The translations under genes and the position numbers were made by a program. The notes beneath the pieces were generated by a model, which searched no databases, was not told the DNA's origin, and saw only the letters and a list, made by a program, of their open reading frames with translations. DNA of 20,425 nucleotides from a virus. Shown one piece after another: positions 7,313 through 15,800 of this stretch. The first letter of the stretch is position 1. Each line of letters opens with the position of its first letter. The stretch spans positions 1 to 20,425 of IMG/VR virus record IMGVR_UViG_3300006922_000250; one strand, given 5' to 3'.

Positions 7313-7342
7313 AATACCCTAAAAATTAATTAAAATAAATAT

Positions 7343-7350
7343 TAACTTTG
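7343..7350 (+). promoter_or_regulatory. Bacteroidota-type -7 promoter box before scaffold gene
   Basis: TAACTTTG matches the Bacteroidota -7 consensus TAnnTTTG and ends 16 nt before the scaffold ATG at 7367, within a 54-nt AT-rich spacer. No clear TTTG/TTG element is visible at the expected -33 position. The same box at almost the same distance from ATG precedes two other genes in this window, which is the main support. Transcription would begin only about 10 nt before the start codon. Confidence 0.5.
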
Positions 7351-7366
7351 TTAAAAATATAATCAA

Positions 7367-8515
7367 ATGGAATTTAAAGTAAAAGCAGTAGACGCAAACG
7401 TTGAAGAAAAATCAAGGGCGCAAGTTGAAGAAGCATTATTAAAAGAACATGCAGAACAATTTGAAAACCAACAAGATAATTCTCAGCAAGCAGAAAAAGT
7501 AGATTTAAGTGAAAATGAAAATTCAACTACCGAAGAAATATCGGTTGATGAAACTAAAAACGAAGAAGCATCGTTACCAGAGTTAGGCGATGATGATGTT
7601 CTTTCGTATATAAAGAAAAGATACAATAAGGATATAAATTCTATTGATGATTTGTTTGAGGAAAAAAATTCAAACGATGAGTTACCAGAAGATGTGTCTG
7701 CGTATTTGAAGTACAAGCAGGAAACTGGTCGTGGAATTAATGACTTTTATAAATTACAAAAAGACATTGATGCTATGGATGACAATGCTGTACTTGCTAA
7801 TTATTATGAATCAACTGAAGAAGGGTTAGATTCTGATGATATTCAAGACATCATTAGTGATAAGTTTTCATATGATGAAGACTTAGATGATGAGAAAGAT
7901 ATTAGAAAAATAAAATTAGCGAAAAAAAGAGAACTTTCTAAGGCAAAGAAGTTTCTTAATGAACAGAAAGACAAATATAAAATTCCTCTTGAGTCAAGCG
8001 GGGGTGGGTTGTCAAATGATCAACAAGAAAAAATCAATGCTTATAAAAAGTATATGGAGGAATCTAAAAGTATTGAAGATTTAAACAAAAAGAGGTACAG
8101 TTATTTCTTAGATAAAACCGAGTCGGTTTTTAACAATGAGTTCAAAGGTTTTGAGTTTTCAGTTGGTGAAAAAAATATTTCTTTTAAACCAGGAGATGCA
8201 CAAGAACTAAAAAATGTCCAATCCGATGTTAATAATTTCATTAACAAATTTATGGACAAAGATGGTTTAATTGCGGATCCTGTTGGATATCATAAGGCCT
8301 TTTCGGTAGCTATGAATCCTGATAAATTTGCAAAGCACTTTTACGAACAGGGAGTTGCGGCAACTGTTGATAATGTTTCAAGAAAATCAAAAAACATTAA
8401 TATGGATGTCAGACAACAATCTCAATCGGTTTCCAAAAATGGAATTACGATTAGACCTATGAGTGTAAGCAACGATAGTGGAAGAGGACTCAAAATTAAA
8501 AGTAGAAAAAAATAA
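7367..8515 (+). CDS. Scaffold-like acidic head protein
   Basis: A 382-residue protein between portal and major capsid protein, where tailed phages encode the scaffold that guides procapsid assembly and then leaves or is degraded. It is very hydrophilic. Residues about 40-190 are dense in Asp/Glu (LPELGDDDVLSYIKKRY; EEGLDSDDIQDIISDKF; DEDLDDEKDIRK), followed by Lys-rich helices (KIKLAKKRELSKAKKFL). The C-terminal third has DPVGYHKAFSVAMNPDKFAK and a basic end GRGLKIKSRKK, as expected for a scaffold whose C-terminus binds capsid protein. No protease motif is evident. It starts 17 nt after the promoter-like box and ends 18 nt before the capsid gene. Assignment is by context and composition; an alternative is a non-scaffold inner head protein. 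Confidence 0.7.
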   Translation: MEFKVKAVDANVEEKSRAQVEEALLKEHAEQFENQQDNSQQAEKVDLSENENSTTEEISVDETKNEEASLPELGDDDVLSYIKKRYNKDINSIDDLFEEKNSNDELPEDVSAYLKYKQETGRGINDFYKLQKDIDAMDDNAVLANYYESTEEGLDSDDIQDIISDKFSYDEDLDDEKDIRKIKLAKKRELSKAKKFLNEQKDKYKIPLESSGGGLSNDQQEKINAYKKYMEESKSIEDLNKKRYSYFLDKTESVFNNEFKGFEFSVGEKNISFKPGDAQELKNVQSDVNNFINKFMDKDGLIADPVGYHKAFSVAMNPDKFAKHFYEQGVAATVDNVSRKSKNINMDVRQQSQSVSKNGITIRPMSVSNDSGRGLKIKSRKK

Positions 8516-8533
8516 TTAAAAAAAAACAAAATT

Positions 8534-9994
8534 ATGGCAGTAAATGTAACTCCAGGATTTGACTTGCAGCCAAGTGCGCAACAAACTCCTTTATCAACAA
8601 ACTACATAACTAACTTTGATTTCTTGAACCAATATCTTCCAGATGTTCATGAAAAGGAATTTGAGCGTTATGGAAATAGATCAGTAGCATCATTCTTAAG
8701 AATGGTAGGCGCTGAAATGCCTTCTAATTCTGACCTTATCAAATGGGCAGAACAAGGAAGATTACACACTAAATATCAAGCTTGTACATCAGCTGCGGCT
8801 GCTGGATCTGATGATGGTGTTTGGACTATTCCAAATAACCTTACTAACTTCAATCCAGCTTTAGGTGGAACAGCAAGTCAAGCAGCTTTAAGAGCTGGTC
8901 AAACTGTAATGATCTCTGACAACACAGCAGGTTCAACTTTACAAAACAAAGGTATCATATCTGTAGCTCCAACAGCTGCTAATCCAAACCAAGTAACAAT
9001 TGCTTACTACGAAAATGGTGGACAAACAATGGCTCTTGGAACTTCATGTGATATATTTGTATATGGTTCTGAATTTGCAAAAGGAGTAAGCGGAATGCAA
9101 GGTTCTTTAGAATCTGATGATTTCTTCTTCCAAAACAAACCAATCATTATCAAAGACAAGTATTCTGTTTCTGGTTCTGACATGGCTCAAATTGGATGGG
9201 TAGAAGTAACAAGTGAAGGCGGAGCAAACGGATACTTATGGTATTTAAAATCTGAACACGACACAAGATTGCGTTTTGAAGATTACTTAGAAACAGCAAT
9301 GATTGAAGCAGTACCAGCAGCAGCAGGTTCTGGTGCAGGAGATTACTTACAAGGTACAGCGGTAGGAGCTTCTGTAGCTAATGAGTCTGGATCTGAAGGG
9401 ATTTTCTATGTAGTAGGAAACAGAGGTAACGTATTCGGTGGAGGAAACCCAACGACTTTAGCTCAATTTGATTCTATAATTCAAAGACTTGACAAGCAAG
9501 GATCTATTGAAGAGAATGTTATTTTTGTAGATCGTCAGTTCTCATTTGACATTGATGACATGTTAGCAGAACAGAACTCTTATGGAGCAAATGGTACGTC
9601 TTACGGATTATTTGACAATGACAAAGATATGGCATTGAATTTAGGGTTTACAGGATTTAGAAGAGGTTATGACTTCTATAAGTCTGACTGGAAATACTTA
9701 AACGATCCTACAATGAGAGGTGGTATCAATGCAGGTAAAATCAATGGACTTTTAGTACCAGCAGGATCTACAACTGTGTACGATCAAGTATTAGGTAAAA
9801 ACGCTAAGAGACCATTCTTACACGTTAGATATAGAGCTTCAGAAACTGAAGACAGACGTTACAAGTCTTGGATCACTGGTTCAGCTGGTGGAGCAAGAAC
9901 AAGTGACTTAGATGCTATGGAAGTAAACTTCTTGAGTGAGAGAGCTGTATGTACTTTAGGTGCAAACAACTTCTTCTTATTCCAAGATGCATAG
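8534..9994 (+). CDS. Major capsid protein
   Basis: A 486-residue protein following the scaffold-like gene and followed by a strong terminator. It is the likely shell subunit, presumably HK97-fold as in all known tailed phages. Residues 1-75 form a helical N-arm region (FDFLNQYLPDVHEKEFERYG). A long beta-rich stretch follows, and the C-terminal quarter (RRYKSWITGSAGGARTSDLD, MEVNFLSERAVCTLGANNFF) resembles the end of capsid proteins in marine Bacteroidota phages. Composition is Gly/Ala-rich, unlike its neighbours. Codon use is also distinct: by hand count about 15 of 27 Phe codons are TTC, and AAC is frequent, while TerL uses TTT almost throughout. This is consistent with very high expression. 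The start is the ATG after an A-rich run; no Shine-Dalgarno. Confidence 0.88.
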   Translation: MAVNVTPGFDLQPSAQQTPLSTNYITNFDFLNQYLPDVHEKEFERYGNRSVASFLRMVGAEMPSNSDLIKWAEQGRLHTKYQACTSAAAAGSDDGVWTIPNNLTNFNPALGGTASQAALRAGQTVMISDNTAGSTLQNKGIISVAPTAANPNQVTIAYYENGGQTMALGTSCDIFVYGSEFAKGVSGMQGSLESDDFFFQNKPIIIKDKYSVSGSDMAQIGWVEVTSEGGANGYLWYLKSEHDTRLRFEDYLETAMIEAVPAAAGSGAGDYLQGTAVGASVANESGSEGIFYVVGNRGNVFGGGNPTTLAQFDSIIQRLDKQGSIEENVIFVDRQFSFDIDDMLAEQNSYGANGTSYGLFDNDKDMALNLGFTGFRRGYDFYKSDWKYLNDPTMRGGINAGKINGLLVPAGSTTVYDQVLGKNAKRPFLHVRYRASETEDRRYKSWITGSAGGARTSDLDAMEVNFLSERAVCTLGANNFFLFQDA

Positions 9995-10010
9995 TAGACA
10001 GTAGTAATAT

Positions 10011-10048
10011 TTACCCTCGTTATAAAGACGGGGGTAATTATTTTTTTT
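10011..10048 (+). terminator. Intrinsic terminator after the capsid gene
   Basis: A 10-bp stem, TTACCCTCGT (10011-10020) with ACGGGGGTAA (10028-10037) including one G-U pair, encloses a 7-nt loop and is followed by a run of eight T (10041-10048). It lies 17 nt after the capsid stop codon. It should end or attenuate the capsid transcript. The downstream 251-residue gene has no visible promoter of its own, so it may be read by leak-through at reduced level. Confidence 0.88.
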
Positions 10049-10071
10049 AAATCAAATTAAATTATATTATA

Positions 10072-10827
10072 ATGAAAGCAAAAAAAGAACAGTACAAAGC
10101 AAAGTCGTATAGACTAAAAGGAGACAAAGCGCCTCTATCATACATGTTATCTTCACGACATTCACAAAGATCACCCTTATTATATTTTGACGAAAAAACA
10201 GGTGTCAATGAACCATTACGTTACGCACGTAATCAAAAGTCACCTTTTGAAAACGAACAAGATGGAAATGCTATTTTAGAACCTATTGTGTTTGAAGATG
10301 GTATGCTATCAGTTTCAAAAGAAAATCAAGTATTACAGAAGTTTTTAGAAATACATCCAAGTAATGGATATGTATTTGAAGAGATAAACAAAGAGCGTGA
10401 TGCTGTCACAGAATTAGAACAAGTAGAGTTTGAATTAGAAGCTCAATTAGAAGCTAAAAAAGTAACTACAGATCTTTCTAAGTTGACGCAAGTATGTCGA
10501 GTATTGATGGGTAATGCTGTAGAAAATATGACAACAGCAGAACTAAAAAGAGATATATTAGTTTACGCTAAAAACAATCCAGATGATTTCTTAGACACTG
10601 TAAATGATCCAATGTTAGAGCTTATGGATGATGTGTATCAGTTTTTTAACTTATCACTTTTATCCACAAGAAACAATGGAAAAGATGTTTACTATAATCT
10701 TCCAAACAACAAAAAGAAAATGCTTACTATTCCTTTTGGTGAAGACCCCAATTTTATTGTAGCATCATTTATGAAAAGTGATGATGGTTTAGAAGTGTAT
10801 AAGCTTTTGAAAAACAAGATAAAGTAA
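10072..10827 (+). CDS. Head-region protein of unknown function
   Basis: A 251-residue soluble protein isolated between two terminators. The N-terminal 100 residues have a compact pattern: KSYRLKGDKAPLSYMLSSRH, PLLYFDEKTG, LRYARNQKSPF and a beta segment ILEPIVFEDGMLSV, then FLEIHPSNG. The middle (about 105-145) is a charged coiled-coil-like helix (ELEQVEFELEAQLEAKK). The C-terminal part (AELKRDILVYAKNNPDDFLD; KKKMLTIPFGEDP; GLEVYKLLKNKIK) looks like a small folded domain. No catalytic motif is recognised. Position directly after the capsid gene suggests a head decoration, completion or maturation factor, but this is inference. There is no TAnnTTTG box in the 77-nt upstream spacer, so expression probably depends on read-through of the capsid terminator. 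Confidence 0.75.
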   Translation: MKAKKEQYKAKSYRLKGDKAPLSYMLSSRHSQRSPLLYFDEKTGVNEPLRYARNQKSPFENEQDGNAILEPIVFEDGMLSVSKENQVLQKFLEIHPSNGYVFEEINKERDAVTELEQVEFELEAQLEAKKVTTDLSKLTQVCRVLMGNAVENMTTAELKRDILVYAKNNPDDFLDTVNDPMLELMDDVYQFFNLSLLSTRNNGKDVYYNLPNNKKKMLTIPFGEDPNFIVASFMKSDDGLEVYKLLKNKIK

Positions 10828-10851
10828 TATAAATACAACTAACTGAAAATT

Positions 10852-10880
10852 AGCTACCTCAAAAGGGTAGCTTTTTTTTT
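10852..10880 (+). terminator. Intrinsic terminator before the tail operon
   Basis: AGCTACC (10852-10858) pairs perfectly with GGTAGCT (10866-10872) across a 7-nt loop, and the stem ends in a run of nine T (10872-10880). It lies 24 nt after the stop of the 251-residue gene and about 45 nt before a promoter-like box. Together these mark a transcription boundary between head and tail genes. Confidence 0.88.
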
Positions 10881-10921
10881 ATATTATAGTAAGATTTTAA
10901 AAAAAATAAGGCCTCTTTTTT

Positions 10922-10935
10922 TTTGCTATCTTTGT
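10922..10935 (+). promoter_or_regulatory. Bacteroidota-type promoter box before tail operon
   Basis: TTTGCTATCTTTGT contains TATCTTTG (10927-10934), matching the Bacteroidota -7 consensus TAnnTTTG, and ends 15 nt before the ATG at 10950. The identical 14-mer occurs once more at 19754-19767, before the acetyltransferase gene. No clear -33 TTG is visible at standard spacing. Position just after an intrinsic terminator supports a real promoter. Confidence 0.65.
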
Positions 10936-10949
10936 GAAAAGAATTAATT

Positions 10950-11927
10950 ATGCCAATAAATGAAGTAAGAAATACTGTGTTAGCAATAGCTAATAAAAAT
11001 AATTACGGATACATATCTCCACAAGATTTTAATCTTTATGCTTCTCAGGCGCAAATGGATATGTTTGAAGATTACTTTTATCAATATAATAATCAGTTAG
11101 TAAAAGAAAACCAAAGAACTTCAGGTACTGGATACGCAGATATAACAAAAGGTTTATCAGAAGTTATTGATACTTTTTATGTGGACACACCTTTATTAAA
11201 CTCAGCAACAACGCAATCAGGGGATATACAAACAAATTTATATACACTGCCAGCTGATTATTATTTAATTAATAAGATGATGGTATATACAAAAGAGTTA
11301 GCTGCAGGTACTACAACCTCAACCAATGGCGGCAGTGTGGCTGTAAACGACACTACAGCAGATTTTATTGCAGCAGGAGTAGAGCCTGGAGATATAGTTT
11401 CTACTATTACAGGGGGAGTGGTTTATAATACAGTAATTTCTCAAGTTGTTAGCGCAACAAATCTTTTGGTTTTTCCAACAGCTGGTGCAATGGTGTGGAA
11501 TGCTGTGGGGAAAACATATAATATATATTCAGCTAATCATATTATGGATGCTGAACGTGTTTCACAAGCTAAGATAACTATGCTAAATAATTCTATATTA
11601 ACGAAACCAACTTTAGGATATCCTGCGTATACTCAAGACGCTTTAGTCGCTCAAGCTTTTCCTATTACAATAAATAAAATAGGACAACTTACATCACAGT
11701 ATGTTAGGTATCCATTTACACCAAATTGGACTTATGCTACTTTGCTGGCTGGCGAACCTTTGTTTGATCCAACTGCAGCAGATTATCAGGATTTTGAACT
11801 ACCTTTATCAGATGAACCTGCATTGATTGCAAAAATATGTCAGTATGTAGGTATAGAAATAAGAGAGGCTGACGTTTATAATTTTGGTACTCAAGAATTA
11901 CAACAAGAACAAATAACACAAGGATAG
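10950..11927 (+). CDS. Neck/connector-type structural protein with inserted beta domain
   Basis: A 325-residue protein that opens the tail operon. The N-terminal part (NEVRNTVLAIANKNNYGYIS; FNLYASQAQMDMFEDYFYQY) is helical and aromatic. It is followed by LYTLPADYYLINKMM, a pattern seen in proteins that bridge portal and tail. Residues about 120-195 look like an inserted small beta domain (ADFIAAGVEPGDIVSTITGG and onward), because helical/structural sequence typical of the family resumes after it (HIMDAERVSQAKITMLNNS). The C-terminal region (YQDFELPLSDEPALIAKICQ; VGIEIREADVY) suggests a repeated ring subunit ending in a helix. Its stop abuts the next ATG with no spacing (TAGATG). Exact homology to P22 gp4 or T7 gp11-type adaptors is not established. 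Confidence 0.68.
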   Translation: MPINEVRNTVLAIANKNNYGYISPQDFNLYASQAQMDMFEDYFYQYNNQLVKENQRTSGTGYADITKGLSEVIDTFYVDTPLLNSATTQSGDIQTNLYTLPADYYLINKMMVYTKELAAGTTTSTNGGSVAVNDTTADFIAAGVEPGDIVSTITGGVVYNTVISQVVSATNLLVFPTAGAMVWNAVGKTYNIYSANHIMDAERVSQAKITMLNNSILTKPTLGYPAYTQDALVAQAFPITINKIGQLTSQYVRYPFTPNWTYATLLAGEPLFDPTAADYQDFELPLSDEPALIAKICQYVGIEIREADVYNFGTQELQQEQITQG

Positions 11928-12851
11928 ATGGCATATATAAACGACTACGCGTATTACGCAAACTCAGGAGCAACTCCAACTAATTCAAACTGGGGATCAT
12001 ATCAGTATGTTTCATTAGCAGATATAGTTAACAACTTTATGTTAATGTATCAAGGAAATCATGAGCTAATAAATAACATTGAAAGATATCAGATATTATT
12101 TCACGCTAAAAGAGGAATACAAGAGTTAAATTATGATGCAATGAAGGAGATTAAAATTCTTCAATTAGACATCACACAACAATTAAGATTTGTATTACCA
12201 CAGGATTATGTAAATTGGGTTAGAATTTCTCAATTCAAAAACGGTGGTTTATATCCTTTGTCAGAAAACATACAAACAAACTGGTCTTCTTCTTACTTAC
12301 AAGATAATCAGTCTAATGTTTTGTTTGATGAAAATGGAAACGTTTTAAGACCGCAAGACTCACAGCTTGATTTGTCAACTATTTTAAGAGGAAATAAAAG
12401 TATTTATTTAAATCAAAACAGTCAATACAATGGAGCTGAAGGATATAACTATGAAGGCGACTGGTATTTTGACTACCCTATAGGATCACGTTTTGGTTTA
12501 AATACTGAGACTGCAAATGCAAATCCCACATTCACTATTGATAAACAATCTGGTGTAATTAATTTTAGTAATATATCAGGAGCTGCATCAGTTGTTTTAG
12601 AGTATGTGTCGGATGGAATGAAGAATGGTGTAGACAGTGAAGTACAATTAAATAAGTTATTTGAAGAGTATATATATGCTTACATTAGATATTCTATTTT
12701 AAATGGTAGATTAGGGGTTCAGGAGTATGTCGTAAATAGAGCAAGAAAAGATAAATCTTCTTTACTAAGAAATGCAAAAATACGTTTAAGTAATATACAT
12801 CCTGGAAGGCTTTTAATGAATTTAAGAGGTCAAAATAAAATTATAAAATAA
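11928..12851 (+). CDS. Tail adaptor/tubular protein-like structural protein
   Basis: A 307-residue protein starting immediately after the preceding stop codon. Residues about 25-75 (VSLADIVNNFMLMYQGNHEL; YQILFHAKRGIQELNYDAM) form a helical bundle like the adaptor domains of short-tailed phages (P22 gp4 and T7 gp11 play this part). A beta-rich core follows, including QLRFVLPQDYVNWVRIS and, late in the protein, VVLEYVSDG. The end is helical (LFEEYIYAYIRYSILNGRLG) and then basic (RLSNIHPGRLLMNLRGQNK), suitable for packing around DNA or the portal. It is spaced 1 nt from the nozzle gene, so the three structural proteins are likely translated together. The role as a ring between portal and nozzle is inferred from order and shape. 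Confidence 0.7.
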   Translation: MAYINDYAYYANSGATPTNSNWGSYQYVSLADIVNNFMLMYQGNHELINNIERYQILFHAKRGIQELNYDAMKEIKILQLDITQQLRFVLPQDYVNWVRISQFKNGGLYPLSENIQTNWSSSYLQDNQSNVLFDENGNVLRPQDSQLDLSTILRGNKSIYLNQNSQYNGAEGYNYEGDWYFDYPIGSRFGLNTETANANPTFTIDKQSGVINFSNISGAASVVLEYVSDGMKNGVDSEVQLNKLFEEYIYAYIRYSILNGRLGVQEYVVNRARKDKSSLLRNAKIRLSNIHPGRLLMNLRGQNKIIK

Positions 12852-12852
12852 T

Positions 12853-15800
12853 ATGCCAATAGTTACAACAAATTTTATTGCAGGTAGAATGAATAAATCT
12901 GTGGATGAAAGACTTCTTCCACCAGGTGAATACATTGACGCTATGAATGTTCGTTTAGGATCTACTGAATCTACTGAAATAGGAGCTGTAGAGAACTCAA
13001 AAGGAAACGAGCAACTAACTACAATACAATACAATGGAGTTCCTCTAAGCTCTTCTGCTGTCTGTATAGGAGCATATGAAGATGGTGTTAGAGAAAATAT
13101 TTATTGGTTTATTCATGATGGTTCAAACACTCAAAGCCCTAAAGGGGTAGTTGATTTAGTAGTTTCTTATAACACTACAAATGAGATAGTTAATTACCAC
13201 GTTGTAACAGTAGATTTATTAAATTTTGATCCTAAGTTTTTAATTACAGGTGTTGATTTAATCGAAGATCTTTTGTTTTGGACAGATGATAAAAATCCTC
13301 CAAGAACAATAAATATAAACAGAAGTTATGCAGAGCCTATTTCAAACGTAGATCAAATTGTAGAAGAAGATATATCTGTAATTGTAAAACCACCTGGTTT
13401 TGAAAGCGCTGTAGGGACACATGTTCCACTACCAGCACCAACAATAAATTTTTTAAATATTTCAGGAAACCAAAACTATATTGAAAACAGATTTTTATGT
13501 TTTGCTTACAGATATAGATATGACGATGGTCAATACAGTGCAACATCTTTATTTACAAACCCAGCATTTGTACCTAAACCTTTTGCTTTTAGTACAAAAA
13601 ACTATTGTAATGATGGAATGCTAAATCTTTACAATGGTGTAGAGATTAAATTTTCTACAGGAAGTTCAAGAGTAAAAGAAGTAGATTTATTATTTAAAGA
13701 TACAAACTCTACTACTTTAAATGTAATTGAAAGATTTAAAAAAGAAGATTATGGCTGGGCAAATAACACAAATAAAACCTATACATTTACTAACAACAAA
13801 ATATATACAGTATTAGGTAATGATGAATTACTAAGACAATATGACAATGTTCCAAGGTTAGCAAAAGCTCAAACCATACAAGGAAACAGATTGATGTATG
13901 GTAATTATGTAGATGGATACAATATAACAAGACCAGATGCGGATGGAAATAACATTGCTATTGATTATAATACAAGTTTAGTTAATACACTTTTAGGTTT
14001 TTCTGAATTACCTTTTGGTTTACTAAATAATGGTGAAACATATACAATAGATCCTAATCCAGGACAGAGCGAAAACATAGAGAACTCTAAGGTTACAATA
14101 GACTTAACAGCAATAGCTGATAAATTAAATGCTAATGCTTTGATAGGATTGACATTTGATTTTCATAGTGACAAAAGAGTTTTCTTTCCGTCTAACACTA
14201 CTGCGGCTACAGAAAATGTTGATTTTGAAAACCAACCATTTACTCTTAATGTAAATATAACTTTAGATCAAGACTATGCAACTCCATATGATTTCTTTAA
14301 CAGTCCTTTGTTTGCAGAACGTATTGGAACTATTCTTAATACAAACTTTCAACCTCTTGCTACAGCAGATCAAGGAAACTCATTAACAGATTTTTTTAAT
14401 AATGAACTTTCTTCTCCAGCTATAGGAACATATCCTTTTGTTAAACATAATAGTAGTATTACAGACGCGACTAATCAGCAAGGTTTTACACTTTCTAATT
14501 TTGCTCCAGGATCAAATACGTGTGACATTCAAGTAATTGCTATGGCTTTTCAGAGTACGGATTTAACTAATCCCTCTTCTCCAGTAGTAACCACACTATA
14601 TGAATACTTTAGGTTTGTTAGCGTTCAAGGATCATTTAACACAGATTTAGATACAGGTAGTTTACATAGTGATCGTGACTTTGAAACAGGTATTGTTTAT
14701 AGTGACGAGTATGGAAGATCATCTACAGTTTTAGTTTCTGAATACAACACTGTTTATGTAGAGCCTGGTAATAGTGTTACAGCAAATAGTATACAAGTTG
14801 CTATATCTTCAAGGGCGCCTTATTGGGCAGAAAGATATAAGTTTGTTGTAAAGCCAAGTAAGGGAGGTTATGAAACTATTTTTTCTAACTTTTATTATGT
14901 TAGGCCAAGTGATAACATGGTGTTTTTTAGGCTTGAAGGTGACAACGCAAACAAAGTTCAAAAAGGACAAACTCTTGTGGTTAAAGCTGACGTTAGTGGA
15001 CCTCTTACAAGAGTAGAAAAATGTGAGATTTTAGAAATAAGTGCAGAGCCATCTAATTTTTTAAATGACGTAAATGAATATGGTGAAGACTCTTTTCAAC
15101 TTAAAGGTCTTTACATGTTAATCAAAAATCAAAATTTTGATATTGTTATTCCAGAGGATTCTATTATTGAGTATGGAATGATTAAAAAAAGAAGTGCTTC
15201 AAGAGGATGTACAGACGCCAGAAAAATTGGGTATAAATGTTTTACTACAGATTCTGACACAGGTGTTACTACAAACTACGAGGTTCCAGGAGGTTCAGTT
15301 ATTAGAATAGAAGTAAGAATGTTTCGTAATGATACATTTAATGGAAATAGCTGTGAAGAAAGAGAGTGGAAATGGGAGCAAGAATATGTTGCAAGTAGAG
15401 ATTATGTTGATATGAGAAGATGGTGGATTGGAGATAATGTAAACCCATCTCTTGGTCTACCTGGAAATATCTCGCAAGAAACAGATATAATAAATGATAC
15501 TACTTTAGCAACGCCTAATGGAACTGGTAATGATGTTGCAAATAATATGGCGTGTACAGTTTGGGCTGTAACATTTCAATGGATACAAGATAGTAGTCAA
15601 GGTGTTAATGACCCTTTATATTTAGGCGTTTCATCTGGAGTTAAAGGATGTAATAGACCTTGGCCTCAAAGCGACAGAACTTCTGATTTAGAAGTTGAGC
15701 TTATAGTTTTTAGAGCAAACACATTAATGGTTTTTGAAACAGAACCAAACGATGCGAATGCTGAATTATATTATGATGCATCTCAATCTTTTCCTATATC

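Noticed and set aside
2487-9994. Assignment to crAss-like phages
   Set aside because: The terminase, portal, capsid and nozzle order and short-tail look are compatible, but no diagnostic gene is visible here and no tree can be built, so only a Bacteroidota tailed phage is claimed.
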